From Flavobacterium oreochromis (GTDB lineage: Bacteria; Bacteroidota; Bacteroidia; Flavobacteriales; Flavobacteriaceae), in NCBI RefSeq assembly GCF_019565455.1, contig NZ_CP067377.1, positions 124,001-188,000 on the forward strand: a stretch of 64,000 bases of DNA. The letters run 5' to 3'. This document shows, one piece after another, positions 1-11,086 of the stretch. Numbering within the stretch: the first letter of the stretch is position 1; each line of letters starts with the position of its first letter. The notes beneath the pieces are model-generated. The model ran no database searches and had not been told where the DNA came from. It saw only the letters and a program-made list of their open reading frames with translations. The translations under genes and the position numbers were made by a program.

Positions 1-169
1 TATGAATATCTCCTAAAACAGGAAATCCTATTTGAATTTCTATTCCAAAAACACGTTCATTTTTCAAACCTATGGCAACGACTTCATGATCATATTGCAA
101 TAATCTGCTCATTGCTATAAATGAATATCTCTCTGGGTTACTAGATGCTCCTAAAACTAATGTTTTCAT
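1..169 (-). CDS. CoA-binding domain protein (5' part, runs off window)
   Basis: The reverse strand has an ATG at 169 and stays open to the window edge (56 codons). The protein starts MKTLVLGASSNPERYSF. A GASxNPxRYS start is the nucleotide-binding loop of small Rossmann-fold CoA-binding proteins (YccU-like), which are usually about 120 residues. Only the N-terminal half is visible, so the rest of the domain and the C-terminus cannot be checked. It is divergent from the MarC-family gene at 280, with about 110 AT-rich bases between them that must hold both promoters. The physiological role of this family is not established. Confidence 0.72.
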   Translation of the reverse strand, partial: MKTLVLGASSNPERYSFIAMSRLLQYDHEVVAIGLKNERVFGIEIQIGFPVLGDIH

Positions 170-279
170 TTTTACTATTTTTAAAAGAATAAATTTACTA
201 CTTTTAAAGTTAGTAAACTATAACTTAACATTTTCTTTACTTCTAAAGGAATTTAGAAATTTAATTTTACAAAAAAACT

Positions 280-915
280 ATGGATTTATTTTTCTACATC
301 TTTGCTGCCTTATTTTCCGTCCTTAACCCTATTGGTGCTGTTCCTGTTTTCGTAGGACTTACTAATGGATACACTCGTCAAGAATTAACGAAAACATCTA
401 AATGGACTGCAATAAATGTTTTTATCATTATGACAGTAGCTTATTTTTTAGGAGAATATGTCTTACGATTCTTTGGTATTAGTTTAGAAGCATTACGTAT
501 TGCTGGCGGAATGATTATAGCGAATTCAGGGTTTGGCTTATTATCTGGGAAGGTAAAAAAACGTAAAGGTATAAATAAAAAAGTTGAAGATGAAGCTCAG
601 CAAAAACATGCAATTGCGCTTACACCTTTGGCTATGCCTTTATTAGCTGGTCCTGGCTCAATCTCTCTATTAATTGCTTTTTATCAAGAACATAATAATT
701 GGATGGCAATTAGCTTAGCCATTAGTGCTATTTTAGCTGTAGCCATTTCTATTTTTTTAGTATTAAATAGCGCTCATTACTTAGTACGTTTTCTTGGAGA
801 AGCTGGAATCGTAGCAATTTCTAGAATCGTTGGTTTTTTTGTAATCGCTATCGGGGTACAATATATAGTTAATGCTATTCTAAAAATCATAGAAAACAGC
901 AACCTAATTAAGTAA
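280..915 (+). CDS. MarC family integral membrane protein
   Basis: A 211-residue hydrophobic protein with about six membrane segments, the usual size of the MarC (UPF0056) family. The N-terminal motif LFSVLNPIGAVPVF and the central LTPLAMPLLAGPGSI segment are family hallmarks, with two related halves each carrying an N/G-P motif in a membrane helix. It sits in the inner membrane. Members are sometimes labelled NAAT transporters, but no substrate is firmly established, and the original link of MarC to multiple antibiotic resistance was not upheld. It is convergent with ctlX, and an inverted repeat lies between them. Confidence 0.93.
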   Translation: MDLFFYIFAALFSVLNPIGAVPVFVGLTNGYTRQELTKTSKWTAINVFIIMTVAYFLGEYVLRFFGISLEALRIAGGMIIANSGFGLLSGKVKKRKGINKKVEDEAQQKHAIALTPLAMPLLAGPGSISLLIAFYQEHNNWMAISLAISAILAVAISIFLVLNSAHYLVRFLGEAGIVAISRIVGFFVIAIGVQYIVNAILKIIENSNLIK

Positions 916-932
916 ATAATTTAAATCTAAAA

Positions 933-1053
933 GAATAATAAAAAGAGGATGTCCTAAAGTCTGCAATCCTATCATCAAATTAGTTCTCCTCTATTAGGAG
1001 TTACAAACGGTGGGTTGATTTTTTATTTTTGGACATCCTCTCTTTTATTATTC
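933..1053. repeat. inverted repeat between convergent genes
   Basis: Arms at 933-954 and 1031-1053 are near-perfect reverse complements (GAATAATAAAAAGAGGATGTCC against GAATAATAAAAGAGAGGATGTCC), separated by 76 bases. The gene stops of marC (915) and, after repair, ctlX (1048) flank or touch it. It could be a long-loop bidirectional terminator. The GAGGATGTCC ends also resemble insertion-sequence termini and the ends of the element at 52984-53145. Confidence 0.55.
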
Positions 1054-1983
1054 TCTAGGCAAAAAATCTCTGCCATCATACAACGAGCGCTCCCTCCTCC
1101 ATAAGTCTCTATAGTTTCTAAATTAGAATACAAAATAGTTGTATACTTCTCAATTTGCGCAATTTGTCCCTTATTTAACGACTTATAAGCAGACTCACTC
1201 ATAACTAAATACGTTTTATCATCAGCTCCTTTTACTTGCAACATATTACCAGCAAAATTATTTACTTGACTTTCAGAAATATAAATAATTTCTTTACCAT
1301 CATTCTTTAAATTTTCAACTAAATTTTTCTTTTCAGTTTTATCATCTATACATTCTGAACAAATAATTGCAAAATTATCGCCTATAGACATCATTACATT
1401 GGTATGATAAATCAATTCTCTTTTTTCGTCAACTGTTTGAAAAGCTTTAAACAAAACAGGTGTATATTCAAAATCTTCACAAAACTCAATAAATAATTCT
1501 TCATCAGCTCGCGGAGACAAAGCACAATATGCTTTTTGATTTACACGATCTAAAATCATACTTCCTGTACCTTCTAAAAAAAAATCCGCCTTCTTCTGCA
1601 AGTGTATAATCCATTATATCTTGAATAAAAAAGCCTTGTTCTTCTAATATATCTAAAATATCTTCACGACGTTCTAAACGACGATTTTCAGCAAACATAG
1701 GATATAATACCACATCACCATTCTCATGAAAGGAAATCCAATTATTAGGAAAAACAGCATCAGGTGTATCTGTATCAGAGGTATCTTGAACTACCTGCAC
1801 ATGAACTCCTACTTCACGAAGTTTTTCAACTAAAACATCAAACTCTTGTTGCGCTTTAGTAGTAACGGTAGCTGGTAAAATAGTACTTACTTCTTTTTGA
1901 TAATAATTATTTACTGCTGTTTGTTCATTCATTCTAAATGAAACAGGTCGTACCATTAAAATGGAATTTGTTATTTGTTGCAT
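1048..1983 (-). CDS. ctlX: citrulline utilisation hydrolase (CtlX-type, guanidino-modifying fold), two frameshifts
   Basis: The N-terminus ITNSILMVRPVSFRMNEQT and the motifs DAVFPNNWIS, EEGG(F)FLEGTGS and CMMAEIF mark the arginine deiminase/amidinotransferase superfamily, CtlX branch. The family is linked to citrulline breakdown. The reading frame breaks at the nine-A run 1576-1584 (one extra base) and again at 1061-1066 (one base missing). With both corrected it is a single 311-residue protein ending EIFLPRE at 1048, the normal end for the family. Uncorrected, the frame runs on to 1023 through an inverted-repeat arm. It lies just downstream of arginase on the same strand, so a shared arginine/citrulline catabolic role is likely. 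Confidence 0.85.
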
Positions 1984-1998
1984 ATTTATTTAGTAAAA

Positions 1999-2051
1999 AA
2001 GCCTTCTCAAACACTATTTAAATTACTAATTTTTAGTGATTGAGAAGACTT
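1999..2051 (-). terminator. hairpin downstream of arginase
   Basis: AAGCCTTCTCAAACACT (1999-2015) pairs imperfectly with AGTGATTGAGAAGACTT (2035-2051), giving a stem with a few mismatches. It lies directly after the arginase stop (2072) and before ctlX (start 1983). It may reduce read-through between the two genes. Confidence 0.55.
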
Positions 2052-2071
2052 CATATTATTTTTAAAAACAA

Positions 2072-3028
2072 TTATCTATTCTTCACTACATTTACTATAG
2101 AATCTACTATATCTAAAGTTATTTCTGCCATCGCATTTGTTTTTTCATCTAGGCAAGGATTTACCTCTACTACCTCTACACAAGTCGTTTTAGGATTAGA
2201 AATTAAATGTACTAACAAATCTTTTGCTTCTTGAGGTGTAATTCCATTAGGCACTGGAGTTCCTGTCCCATGCGAAGTTAGAATAGGATCCATAGAATCT
2301 ACATCAAACGAGATATAAATTACATCACATTGATGCAATTGTGCATTGATATTATTAACTAAAGTCCATATTCCTAAATTACGAACATCTTGTACGGTAT
2401 ACCATTTTAAACCTAATTTTTCAATAACAGCTTCTTCTTCAGGTTCTGTATCACGTACAGCTATATAGACTAAATCTTGAGGGTTTAGCTTTTTTCTAAT
2501 TCCTCCTACATTTTTTAGTTTATCCCAATAATCAACTGTTTTTTCGTCAAGTTTGTTTATCTGACACTCAAGGTTATCTATATCCATTACAGAAGCTAAT
2601 GGCATTCCATGCATATTCCCTGATGGTGTTGTATAAGGGGTATGGATATCTGCATGTGCATCAATCCAAATAACACCAATTCTTTTATCTGGATAAGCTG
2701 TTTTAATACCCGCTATAGTACCTCCAGCTGACCCATGATCCGCTGCTAAAATAACTGGAAATTGTTCATTTTTCAATAATGAAGAAACTTTTGAATTAAG
2801 CTTTTCATAAATAGTTACCAAGCCGTCTATTCGTTTTGCAAAAGGAAATTTTGTTGGCTTATCTAAATAAGCATTTACATCCTGAATAATTTCAATAGGA
2901 TTTTCTCCAAAGATATAACTCTCCTTTTTTCTAGCTGCGGTAATAACAGCATCTGGACCTAGAGAAGCACCACGTGTGCCTGCTGCGATTTCTGATTTGT
3001 TTATTAAAAAAGTAATTGACTTACTCAT
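2072..3028 (-). CDS. arginase family hydrolase
   Basis: Hydrolyses arginine, or a related guanidino compound, to ornithine and urea in the cytoplasm. The manganese-binding motifs of the ureohydrolase family are all visible: AADHGSAGG near residue 100, WIDAHADIHTP near 128, SFDVDSMDP near 243, and the late EVVEVNP segment. The length of 318 residues is normal for bacteroidetal arginases. Neighbours are ctlX downstream and citrate synthase upstream. Arginase cannot be told from a close agmatinase or formiminoglutamase by eye, but HxDxHxD plus SxDxDxxDP with the EVxEVNP end best fits arginase. Confidence 0.87.
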   Translation of the reverse strand: MSKSITFLINKSEIAAGTRGASLGPDAVITAARKKESYIFGENPIEIIQDVNAYLDKPTKFPFAKRIDGLVTIYEKLNSKVSSLLKNEQFPVILAADHGSAGGTIAGIKTAYPDKRIGVIWIDAHADIHTPYTTPSGNMHGMPLASVMDIDNLECQINKLDEKTVDYWDKLKNVGGIRKKLNPQDLVYIAVRDTEPEEEAVIEKLGLKWYTVQDVRNLGIWTLVNNINAQLHQCDVIYISFDVDSMDPILTSHGTGTPVPNGITPQEAKDLLVHLISNPKTTCVEVVEVNPCLDEKTNAMAEITLDIVDSIVNVVKNR

Positions 3029-3100
3029 AAGATTTAGATTGGATGATAGTTACTTGCTTATTATACAGTAATCTGTTTCATCTGTTTCGATAGCAAATAT

Positions 3101-3132
3101 AAAAAAAGCCTCTTGAGAGAAGAAGCTTTTTT
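3101..3132 (-). terminator. terminator after gltA
   Basis: AAAAAAAGCCTCTT and AAGAAGCTTTTTT form a short stem around GAGAG with an A-run/T-run on both sides. It lies 20-50 bases past the citrate synthase stop and reads as an intrinsic terminator in the minus direction. Confidence 0.7.
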
Positions 3133-3152
3133 ATATTTAATTCATATATAAA

Positions 3153-4436
3153 TTATCTTTTATCCATAGAAACAAATGGTCTTAACGGATAACCTGTATA
3201 TACTTGACGTGGACGACCGATAGGTTCTTTATTTAAACGCATTTCTTTCCATTGTGCAATCCAACCAGGAAGACGACCAATAGCAAATAATACTGTAAAC
3301 ATATCAGTAGGTATTCCTAATGCTCTATAAATAATACCTGAATAAAAGTCTACATTCGGGTATAATTTTCTATCCACAAAATATGGATCAACTAAAGCAG
3401 CTTCTTCTAATTGTTTAGCTATACTTAAGATAGGATCATTTACACCTAATTCAGCCAATACTTCGTCTGCTGCCTTTTTAATAATTTTAGCACGAGGATC
3501 AAAGTTTTTATATACTCTATGACCGAATCCCATTAAACGGAAAGGATCTTCTTTATCTTTAGCTCTCTCTAGTGCTTTTTGAGCATCTCCTCCATCTTTT
3601 TGAATTTGTTCTAACATTTCAAGAACTGCTTGATTTGCTCCTCCATGTAAGGGTCCCCATAATGCAGAAACTCCAGCTGAAATAGAAGCAAATAACCCTG
3701 CATGTGAAGAACCTACTATTCTTACTGTTGATGTAGAGCAGTTTTGTTCGTGATCAGCATGAAGAATAAACAATTTATCTAGTGCATTAATAACTGTTGC
3801 ATTAGTTTTATAAGGACCTGTAGGTAATTCAAACATTAAACGCATGAAGTTTTCTACATATCCTTTTGTATTATCATAGTAATTCAATGGGAATCCCATC
3901 ATTTTTCGGTAAGTCCACGTTGCAATCACCAAGAATTTACCCATTGTCTTACAAATAGCTTCATACATCTCCGTTTCATTTTCCACATTTACTACTTTAG
4001 GATTAAAAGCAGTTAATGCTGAAGTTAATGATGACAACACCCCCATTGGATGGGCTGTTTTAGGGAAACCATCGATGATATTCTTCATTTCTTCGTTCAC
4101 CAAAGTATATTTACGAATATCTGTTTCAAATTTTTCTAATTGTGCTTGAGTAGGCAATTCACCAAAAATAATCAAGTAAGACACTTCTAGAAAAGTAGCA
4201 TTTTCTGCTAAATCTTCAATAGCATATCCTCTATAACGTAAGATCCCTTCCTCTCCATCTAAGAAAGTAATTTCACTTACACAAGAACCTGAGTTTTTAT
4301 ACCCTGGATCAATCGTAATGGCACCTGTTAAAGCACGTAATTTTTCAATGTCGATAGCTGTTTCATTTTCTGAACCCACCATCACTGGGAACTCATACTT
4401 ATTGCCATCGATCTCTAATATCGCAGTTTTTGACAT
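3153..4436 (-). CDS. gltA: citrate synthase
   Basis: Condenses acetyl-CoA and oxaloacetate into citrate, the first step of the TCA cycle. At 427 residues it has the length of type II citrate synthases. The catalytic triad is in place: GPLHGGANQA (equivalent to His264 of E. coli), GFGHRVYKNFDPRA (His305) and PNVDFYSGI (Asp362). The N-terminal beta-rich extension of the hexameric NADH-sensitive type is also present. The gene stands alone, with a candidate promoter at 4477-4484 and its own terminator, so it is probably monocistronic. Confidence 0.97.
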   Translation of the reverse strand: MSKTAILEIDGNKYEFPVMVGSENETAIDIEKLRALTGAITIDPGYKNSGSCVSEITFLDGEEGILRYRGYAIEDLAENATFLEVSYLIIFGELPTQAQLEKFETDIRKYTLVNEEMKNIIDGFPKTAHPMGVLSSLTSALTAFNPKVVNVENETEMYEAICKTMGKFLVIATWTYRKMMGFPLNYYDNTKGYVENFMRLMFELPTGPYKTNATVINALDKLFILHADHEQNCSTSTVRIVGSSHAGLFASISAGVSALWGPLHGGANQAVLEMLEQIQKDGGDAQKALERAKDKEDPFRLMGFGHRVYKNFDPRAKIIKKAADEVLAELGVNDPILSIAKQLEEAALVDPYFVDRKLYPNVDFYSGIIYRALGIPTDMFTVLFAIGRLPGWIAQWKEMRLNKEPIGRPRQVYTGYPLRPFVSMDKR

Positions 4437-4476
4437 AATTATTCTATGGAATTTATCTTATTAAAATTTGGATTAA

Positions 4477-4484
4477 CAAAAATA
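4477..4484 (-). promoter_or_regulatory. gltA: candidate -7 box for gltA
   Basis: On the minus strand TATTTTTG matches the Bacteroidota -7 consensus TAnnTTTG exactly, about 40 bases before the gltA start. No clear TTG -33 box is seen at the right spacing, so this is only moderately supported. Confidence 0.45.
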
Positions 4485-5084
4485 AGAATTTGAGATTAAA
4501 CTAAAAATTTTACCTAATGCTTTTCTTCAAATTTAATAAATGTTTTACAATTTCTTTATAATTTTAGAAAAGAAAAAAAACACTAGTTAACTAAGATCTA
4601 TTTTAAAAAAATCACATTAGAACAATCAATTTTAAAATTCACTAGTAGTCTTACATTTTTTTCAACTATAATCATTTCTATTTTCCTTGAAAAAACAACG
4701 AATTATTTAGTTTCAAATAATTATCGAAAGTAAAATTAAGAGATTATTAAAAACTCACTTAACATCTATAGGATCAAATAGAAATTTTAAACTAAAGATA
4801 AAAAATGAAAGAGAGACAAATCATCAATAACTAAAAAATCAAAGAGATAGGTCACTAAATCTTTTTATTAGTTCTAACACGAAGCTTGTTAACGGAGATT
4901 CAAACAAAACTTATCCTTACACAAATGTTCACATAAAATTGTTTTATCAGTTCAACTAAAGACTTAAACACATTCCATCCCCACGAAAGTAAGAGTCAAA
5001 AACAAATATAAATGAATTAGTTCTAATAAAAATTCCAACACTACCATTATACCACAAAACACACTAGACTGAGACCTGAAGCAT
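4485..5084. other. 600-bp AT-rich intergenic gap, no gene recognised
   Basis: Between the gltA promoter region and the enolase terminator I find no frame of useful length on either strand, no tRNA-like fold and no repeat array. Stop codons are dense in all frames. It is unusually long for this otherwise compact stretch. It could hold a small RNA or long untranslated leader of gltA, but the sequence gives no direct sign. Confidence 0.5.
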
Positions 5085-5122
5085 AAAAAAATCCTGACTA
5101 TTTCAAAATAATCAGGATTTTT
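5085..5122 (-). terminator. terminator after eno
   Basis: AAAAAATCCTGA and TCAGGATTTTT pair in a stem with an AT loop, flanked by A and T runs, 20 bases beyond the enolase stop. This is a convincing intrinsic terminator in the minus direction. Confidence 0.8.
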
Positions 5123-5139
5123 AAAATATTAAGAATAAA

Positions 5140-6438
<1,299 letters not shown>

Positions 6439-6491
6439 TTAAGTTTTTAGATTTTAGAATTAATTATACAATTTCTAAAATAGTTAATTAT

Positions 6492-7600
6492 TTAATTTTT
6501 ATTTTCTTTAATATTTAGAACAAATTGATCAAATAAATAAGAAGAATCATGTGGACCTGGACTTGCTTCAGGATGATATTGAACTGAAAAACATTTTTTA
6601 TTTTTCATACGCATCCCTGCAACAGTATTATCATTTAAATGAACATGTGTAATTTCTAATTCATTATGATTTTCTAATTCTTCTTTATTAACAGCAAAAC
6701 CATGATTTTGAGATGTTATTTCACCACGACCTGAAATTAAGTTTTTAACAGGATGATTAATTCCTCTATGACCATTGAACATTTTATAAGTCGAAACGCC
6801 ATTAGCCAAAGCAATTACTTGATGACCTAAACAAATACCAAAAAGAGGTTTGTCTTCAGATAAAATTTGACGAGCAACTTCTTGGGCATTATGCAATGGA
6901 TCTGGATCTCCTGGTCCATTAGATAAGAAATACCCATCTGGATTAAACTCTTTTAGCTCTTCAAAAGAAGCGTTATATGGAAAAACTTTTATATAACAAT
7001 CACGTTGAGCCAAATTACGTAATATATTTTTTTTAATTCCTAAATCAAGGGCAGAAATTTTATACGTTGCATTTTCATTACCAAAAAAATAAGGCATAGT
7101 TGTTGATACTTTAGATGCTAACTCTAATCCTTTCATATCTGGAGTAGCTGCTAATTCTTTTTCAGCTCTTCAATTGAGGTTCCATCAGTACAAATAACAG
7201 CATTTTGAGCCCCATTATCACGAATATAACTCACTAATGCACGCGTATCAACATCAGAAATACAAATTAAATTCTGTTTTTGAAAATAATCAAACAAATT
7301 ACTTTCAGAATCTGGACGTGAATGAAAATGAGAAAAGTTTTTACAAACAAGTCCAGAAATCATAATTTTATCAGATTCTATTTCTTTTGAGTTAACTCCA
7401 TAATTCCCAATATGAGCATTAGTAGTTACCATAATCTGACCAAAATATGAAGGATCAGTAAAAATTTCTTGATAACCAGTAGTTCCAGTATTAAAGCATA
7501 CTTCACCAAAAGTTTTACCCGAAATACCTATTGATTTTCCGTGAAAGATTGTTCCGTCTGCAAGGAGCAAAATGGCAGACTGTTTCGTTGTGTGTTGCAT
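6492..7600 (-). CDS. carA: carbamoyl-phosphate synthase small subunit, one frameshift
   Basis: Supplies ammonia from glutamine to the large subunit for arginine and pyrimidine synthesis. The N-terminal half (LLADGTIFHGKSIG, FNTGTTGYQEIFTDPSY) is the small-chain domain. The C-terminal half is a class I glutamine amidotransferase with the nucleophile in GICLGHQ and the His/Glu pair in VQYHPEASPGPHD. The frame breaks in an A run near 7163-7167, where ELKK-N-stop should continue ELKKELAATPDMKG. One missing base restores 369 residues, the expected size. It follows rplQ by about 90 bases across a terminator. carB is not in the window. Confidence 0.93.
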
Positions 7601-7632
7601 TGTTTAAAAAAGTTTGGCAAATTTATTCAAAA

Positions 7633-7666
7633 AAAAAAGGATAAACCAAAAAGTTTATCCTTTTTT
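7633..7666 (-). terminator. terminator at end of ribosomal supercluster
   Basis: AAAAAAGGATAAAC and GTTTATCCTTTTTT are perfect complements around a CAAAAA loop, ending in a T run in the minus direction. It follows the rplQ stop (7690) and precedes carA, so it closes the alpha operon. Confidence 0.88.
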
Positions 7667-7689
7667 ATATTTATGAATTGAGCATCATA

Positions 7690-8175
7690 TTATTCTGCAG
7701 ATTCAGAAGATCCTTCAGTTGCAGGAGTTTCAGCAGCAGATTCAGCTTTTTTAGCTTTACCACCACCACGACGGCTTTTAGCTTTTTTAACTTCTTTCTT
7801 ACCACCGTTGTAGATTTCGTTAAAATCTACTAACTCAATCATTGCCATATCAGCGTTATCTCCTAAACGGTTACCTAACTTAATGATACGAGTGTATCCT
7901 CCTGGACGGTCACCAACTTTCGCAGCTACATCTCTGAATAATTCAGTAACAGCATACTTGTTTCTTAAATAAGAGAAAACAATACGACGATTATGAGTTG
8001 TATCTTCTTTAGATTTTGTTACTAATGGCTCAACAAATTGTTTAAGCGCTTTAGCTTTAGCAACAGTTGTATTAATACGTTTATGTTCAATTAATGAACA
8101 AGCCATATTAGCTAACATAGCTTTTCTATGCCCAGCCTGTCTGCTTAAATGGTTTACTTTTTTTCCGTGTCTCAT
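7690..8175 (-). CDS. rplQ: 50S ribosomal protein L17
   Basis: The bL17 fold spans roughly residues 1-118 ([20 protein letters not shown], then [22 protein letters not shown]). A lysine- and alanine-rich tail of about 40 residues follows, as is common in Bacteroidota. Total length is 161 residues. It is the last gene of the alpha operon, 61 bases after rpoA, and is followed by a strong terminator. Confidence 0.97.
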   Translation of the reverse strand: MRHGKKVNHLSRQAGHRKAMLANMACSLIEHKRINTTVAKAKALKQFVEPLVTKSKEDTTHNRRIVFSYLRNKYAVTELFRDVAAKVGDRPGGYTRIIKLGNRLGDNADMAMIELVDFNEIYNGGKKEVKKAKSRRGGGKAKKAESAAETPATEGSSESAE

Positions 8176-8236
8176 GACGTTGCTTTTTAAACTTCATCTT
8201 GCATCAATCCACCTTGGAGAGCAAAATATGAAGAAA

Positions 8237-9229
8237 TTATTCTTTATCTAACTTATATTTTGATAAATCCATCCCGAATGTTAAATTCTTATTGGCAACT
8301 AACTCATCAAGCTCAGTTAATGACTTTTTACCAAAATTACGGAATTTCATTAAATCATGTTTGTTGAACGATACTAAGTCACCTAATGTATCAACTTCAG
8401 CAGCCTTTAAGCAGTTTAATGCTCTTACAGATAAGTCCATATCAACTAACTTAGTTTTCAACAACTGTCTCATATGCAATGATTCTTCATCATATGATTC
8501 TGTTTGAGCAATTTCATCAGCCTCAAGAGTAATTCTCTCATCAGAGAATAACATAAAATGGTGAATTAATACCTTAGCAGCTTCAGTTAGAGCATCTTTA
8601 GGATGGATAGAACCATCTGTTTTGATTTCAAAAACTAATTTTTCATAATCCGTTTTTTGCTCAACACGGAAGTTTTCGATAGCGTACTTCACATTCTTTA
8701 CAGGCGTAAAGATAGAATCAGTAAATATAGTACCGATTGCAGCATTTTGTTTTTTGTTTTCCTCTGCTGGAACATAACCACGACCTTTTTCAATGGTCAT
8801 CTCCATGTTCAAATTTACATTGCTGTCTAAATTACAAATTACTAATTCAGGATTTAACACTTGGAAACCTGAAATAAATTTTTGAAAATCACCAGCAGTA
8901 ATTTGATCTTTACCTGATAAAGAAATAGAAACTGATTCGTTATCGATATCTTCAATTTGACGTTTAAAACGTGCTTGTTTTAAGTTAAGGATAATTTCAG
9001 TTACGTCTTCTACAACACCAGGTATAGTAGAGAACTCATGATCCACTCCTTCGATACGAATAGAAGTGATAGCATAACCCTCAAGAGCAGAAAGTAAAAC
9101 TCTTCTTAAAGCGTTACCAACAGTCAATCCGTAACCTGGTTCAAGAGGTCTGAATTCGAATTTTCCTTCGAAATCAGTAGAATCGATCATGATAACTTTA
9201 TCGGGCTTCTGAAAATTAAATATTGCCAT
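8237..9229 (-). CDS. rpoA: RNA polymerase alpha subunit
   Basis: This 330-residue protein has both alpha domains. The N-terminal assembly domain carries [22 protein letters not shown] and [16 protein letters not shown]. The C-terminal domain carries [18 protein letters not shown] and [14 protein letters not shown], which bind UP elements and activators. It is immediately downstream of rpsD, the usual alpha-operon order. Confidence 0.98.
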   Translation of the reverse strand: MAIFNFQKPDKVIMIDSTDFEGKFEFRPLEPGYGLTVGNALRRVLLSALEGYAITSIRIEGVDHEFSTIPGVVEDVTEIILNLKQARFKRQIEDIDNESVSISLSGKDQITAGDFQKFISGFQVLNPELVICNLDSNVNLNMEMTIEKGRGYVPAEENKKQNAAIGTIFTDSIFTPVKNVKYAIENFRVEQKTDYEKLVFEIKTDGSIHPKDALTEAAKVLIHHFMLFSDERITLEADEIAQTESYDEESLHMRQLLKTKLVDMDLSVRALNCLKAAEVDTLGDLVSFNKHDLMKFRNFGKKSLTELDELVANKNLTFGMDLSKYKLDKE

Positions 9230-9254
9230 AAATTTCGACTGATGTCAATTATTA

Positions 9255-9859
9255 TTATTTGTTGTACAATTCGACAATTAGTTGTTCTTTGATGTTCTCA
9301 GGGATTTGCAATCTTTGAGGAACTGATACAAAAGTACCTTCTTTAGTATCATTATTCCACACGATCCACTCATATACTTGAGAAGCAGCAGCTAAAGAAC
9401 GTTCGATTGATTCTAATGATTTAGATTTTTCACGAACAGCAACTTTGTCACCTGGTTTTAAATGGTAAGAAGGAACGTTAACCACTTCACCATTTACTGT
9501 AATATGTCTGTGAGTTACAATTTGTCTAGCAGCTCTTCTTGAAGGTGCCACACCCATTCTGTAAACTACGTTATCTAAACGAGCTTCACATAATTGTAAA
9601 AGGATTTCACCTGTTACACCAGAAGCAGCAGAAGCCTTTTCGAATAAATTTCTGAATTGCTTCTCTAAAATACCATAAGTATATTTAGCTTTTTGCTTTT
9701 CCATTAATTGGATAGCATATTCAGATTTTTTACCTCTTTTTTAGCTAAACCGTGTTGCCCTGGAGGGTAGTTTCTTTTTTCGAAGGCTCTGTCATCTCCG
9801 AAGATTGCTTCGCCAAATTTACGAGCAATTTTAGTTTTTGGACCAGTATATCTTGCCAT
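9255..9859 (-). CDS. rpsD: 30S ribosomal protein S4, one frameshift
   Basis: The uS4 N-terminus ([20 protein letters not shown]) starts at 9859. The remaining 149 residues, from [16 protein letters not shown] with the S4 RNA-binding domain [20 protein letters not shown], lie in another frame. The join is the T run 9737-9742, where one missing base turns [15 protein letters not shown] out of frame. Corrected, it is 201 residues. S4 is a primary 16S rRNA-binding protein and essential, so a genuine knockout is not credible. Confidence 0.95.
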
Positions 9860-9980
9860 TTTAAAAATTTTTAAGGTTGAGATTATGAATTCAGGTCTAA
9901 TTTATCCTCCGATAATCTATTACCAACCTAGTTATACTTAATTAAATCAAATTATAAAGATTCTGAAAATTCAGAAATCC

Positions 9981-10364
9981 TTAAACTCTACGTCTTTTTG
10001 GAGGACGACATCCGTTGTGTGGTAATGGAGTAACGTCAATAATTTCAGTTACTTCTATACCTGAGTTATGGATTGAGCGGATAGCTGACTCTCTTCCGTT
10101 TCCAGGTCCTTTAACGAACACTTTTACTTTTTTAAGACCAGCTTCTAAAGCAACTTTTGCACAATCTTCTGCCGCCATTTGAGCTGCATACGGAGTATTC
10201 TTTTTAGAACCTCTGAAACCCATTTTACCAGCAGATGACCAAGCTACAACTTCACCTTTCTTGTTAGTTAAAGAAATGATGATGTTGTTAAAAGTTGAAC
10301 TTACGTGCGCCTCACCAGTAGACTCAACAACAACTTTACGTTTTTTTGTATTTGCTTTCGCCAT
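9981..10364 (-). CDS. rpsK: 30S ribosomal protein S11
   Basis: At 127 residues, uS11 carries [20 protein letters not shown], the platform-binding core [19 protein letters not shown] and the basic end [12 protein letters not shown]. It starts 11 bases after the corrected rpsM end. A 121-base gap separates it from rpsD, longer than most in this cluster. I see no gene or clear hairpin in that gap. Confidence 0.98.
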   Translation of the reverse strand: MAKANTKKRKVVVESTGEAHVSSTFNNIIISLTNKKGEVVAWSSAGKMGFRGSKKNTPYAAQMAAEDCAKVALEAGLKKVKVFVKGPGNGRESAIRSIHNSGIEVTEIIDVTPLPHNGCRPPKRRRV

Positions 10365-10375
10365 ATTACTACTTA

Positions 10376-10749
10376 TTATTTAGTTGCTTTCTTCTTGTTA
10401 GCAACAGTTTTTCTTTACCTTTTCTTGTTCTAGAATTATTCTTAGTTCTTTGACCTCTTAAAGGAAGACCTGATCTGTGACGAATACCTCTGTAGCATCC
10501 GATATCCATTAAACGTTTAATGTTTAATGAAGTTTCAGAACGTAATTCTCCTTCAATTTTGTAATAAGAAACTGCTTCACGGATAGCTCCGATCTCGTCA
10601 TCATTCCATTCTTGAACTTTTTTATCTTGGCTTACTTGAGCTTTTTCTAAAATTTCGATAGCTCTGCTTTTTCCTATTCCGAAGATATATGTCAAAGCGA
10701 TGACACCTCTTTTGTTTTTAGGTATATCTACCCCTGCTATTCTTGCCAT
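10376..10749 (-). CDS. rpsM: 30S ribosomal protein S13, frameshift near the C-terminus
   Basis: uS13 starts [20 protein letters not shown] and contains [19 protein letters not shown]. In the raw frame the tail reads [16 protein letters not shown], ending at 10369. Adding one A in the run near 10410-10416 gives [14 protein letters not shown] with a stop at 10376, which is the expected basic tail and a length of 124 residues. The tail reaches the head of the 30S near the tRNA sites. Confidence 0.93.
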
Positions 10750-10751
10750 AA

Positions 10752-10868
10752 TTATCCTTGTCTTTGTTTAAATCTAGGATTCTTTTTGTTAATAACGTAT
10801 AATCTTCCTTTTCTACGAACGATAATGCATTCCGCACTTCTCTTCTTAATTGATGCTCTTACTTTCAT
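10752..10868 (-). CDS. rpmJ: 50S ribosomal protein L36
   Basis: A 38-residue frame on the minus strand reads [20 protein letters not shown] and then [18 protein letters not shown]. This is bL36, with its single retained cysteine and no full zinc ribbon, as in the zinc-independent form. It ends 2 bases before rpsM and starts 1 base after infA, the standard infA-rpmJ-rpsM order. Confidence 0.93.
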   Translation of the reverse strand: MKVRASIKKRSAECIIVRRKGRLYVINKKNPRFKQRQG

Positions 10869-10869
10869 T

Positions 10870-11085
10870 TTAGTATCTATAAGTAATTCTTGCTTTAGAC
10901 AAATCGTAAGGGCTCATTTCTAGCTTCACCTTGTCACCAGGTAACAATTTGATGTAGTGCATACGCATTTTTCCAGAAATGTGAGCAATTACAACATGCC
11001 CGTTTTCTAACTCTACTCGGAACATAGCATTTGATAATGCTTCAATAATAGTTCCGTCTTGTTCAATTGCTGATTGTTTTGCCAT
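10870..11085 (-). CDS. infA: translation initiation factor IF-1
   Basis: This 71-residue S1/OB-fold protein ([40 protein letters not shown]) binds the ribosomal A site during initiation. It lies 1 base from secY and 1 base from rpmJ, an arrangement typical of Gram-negative alpha operons. Confidence 0.97.
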   Translation of the reverse strand: MAKQSAIEQDGTIIEALSNAMFRVELENGHVVIAHISGKMRMHYIKLLPGDKVKLEMSPYDLSKARITYRY

Positions 11086-11086
11086 A

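Noticed and set aside
1023..1047. ctlX ending at 1023 with tail CLENNKREDVQK
   Set aside because: One added base in the run 1061-1066 gives the family-typical end EIFLPRE at 1048, and the longer tail is encoded by an inverted-repeat arm.
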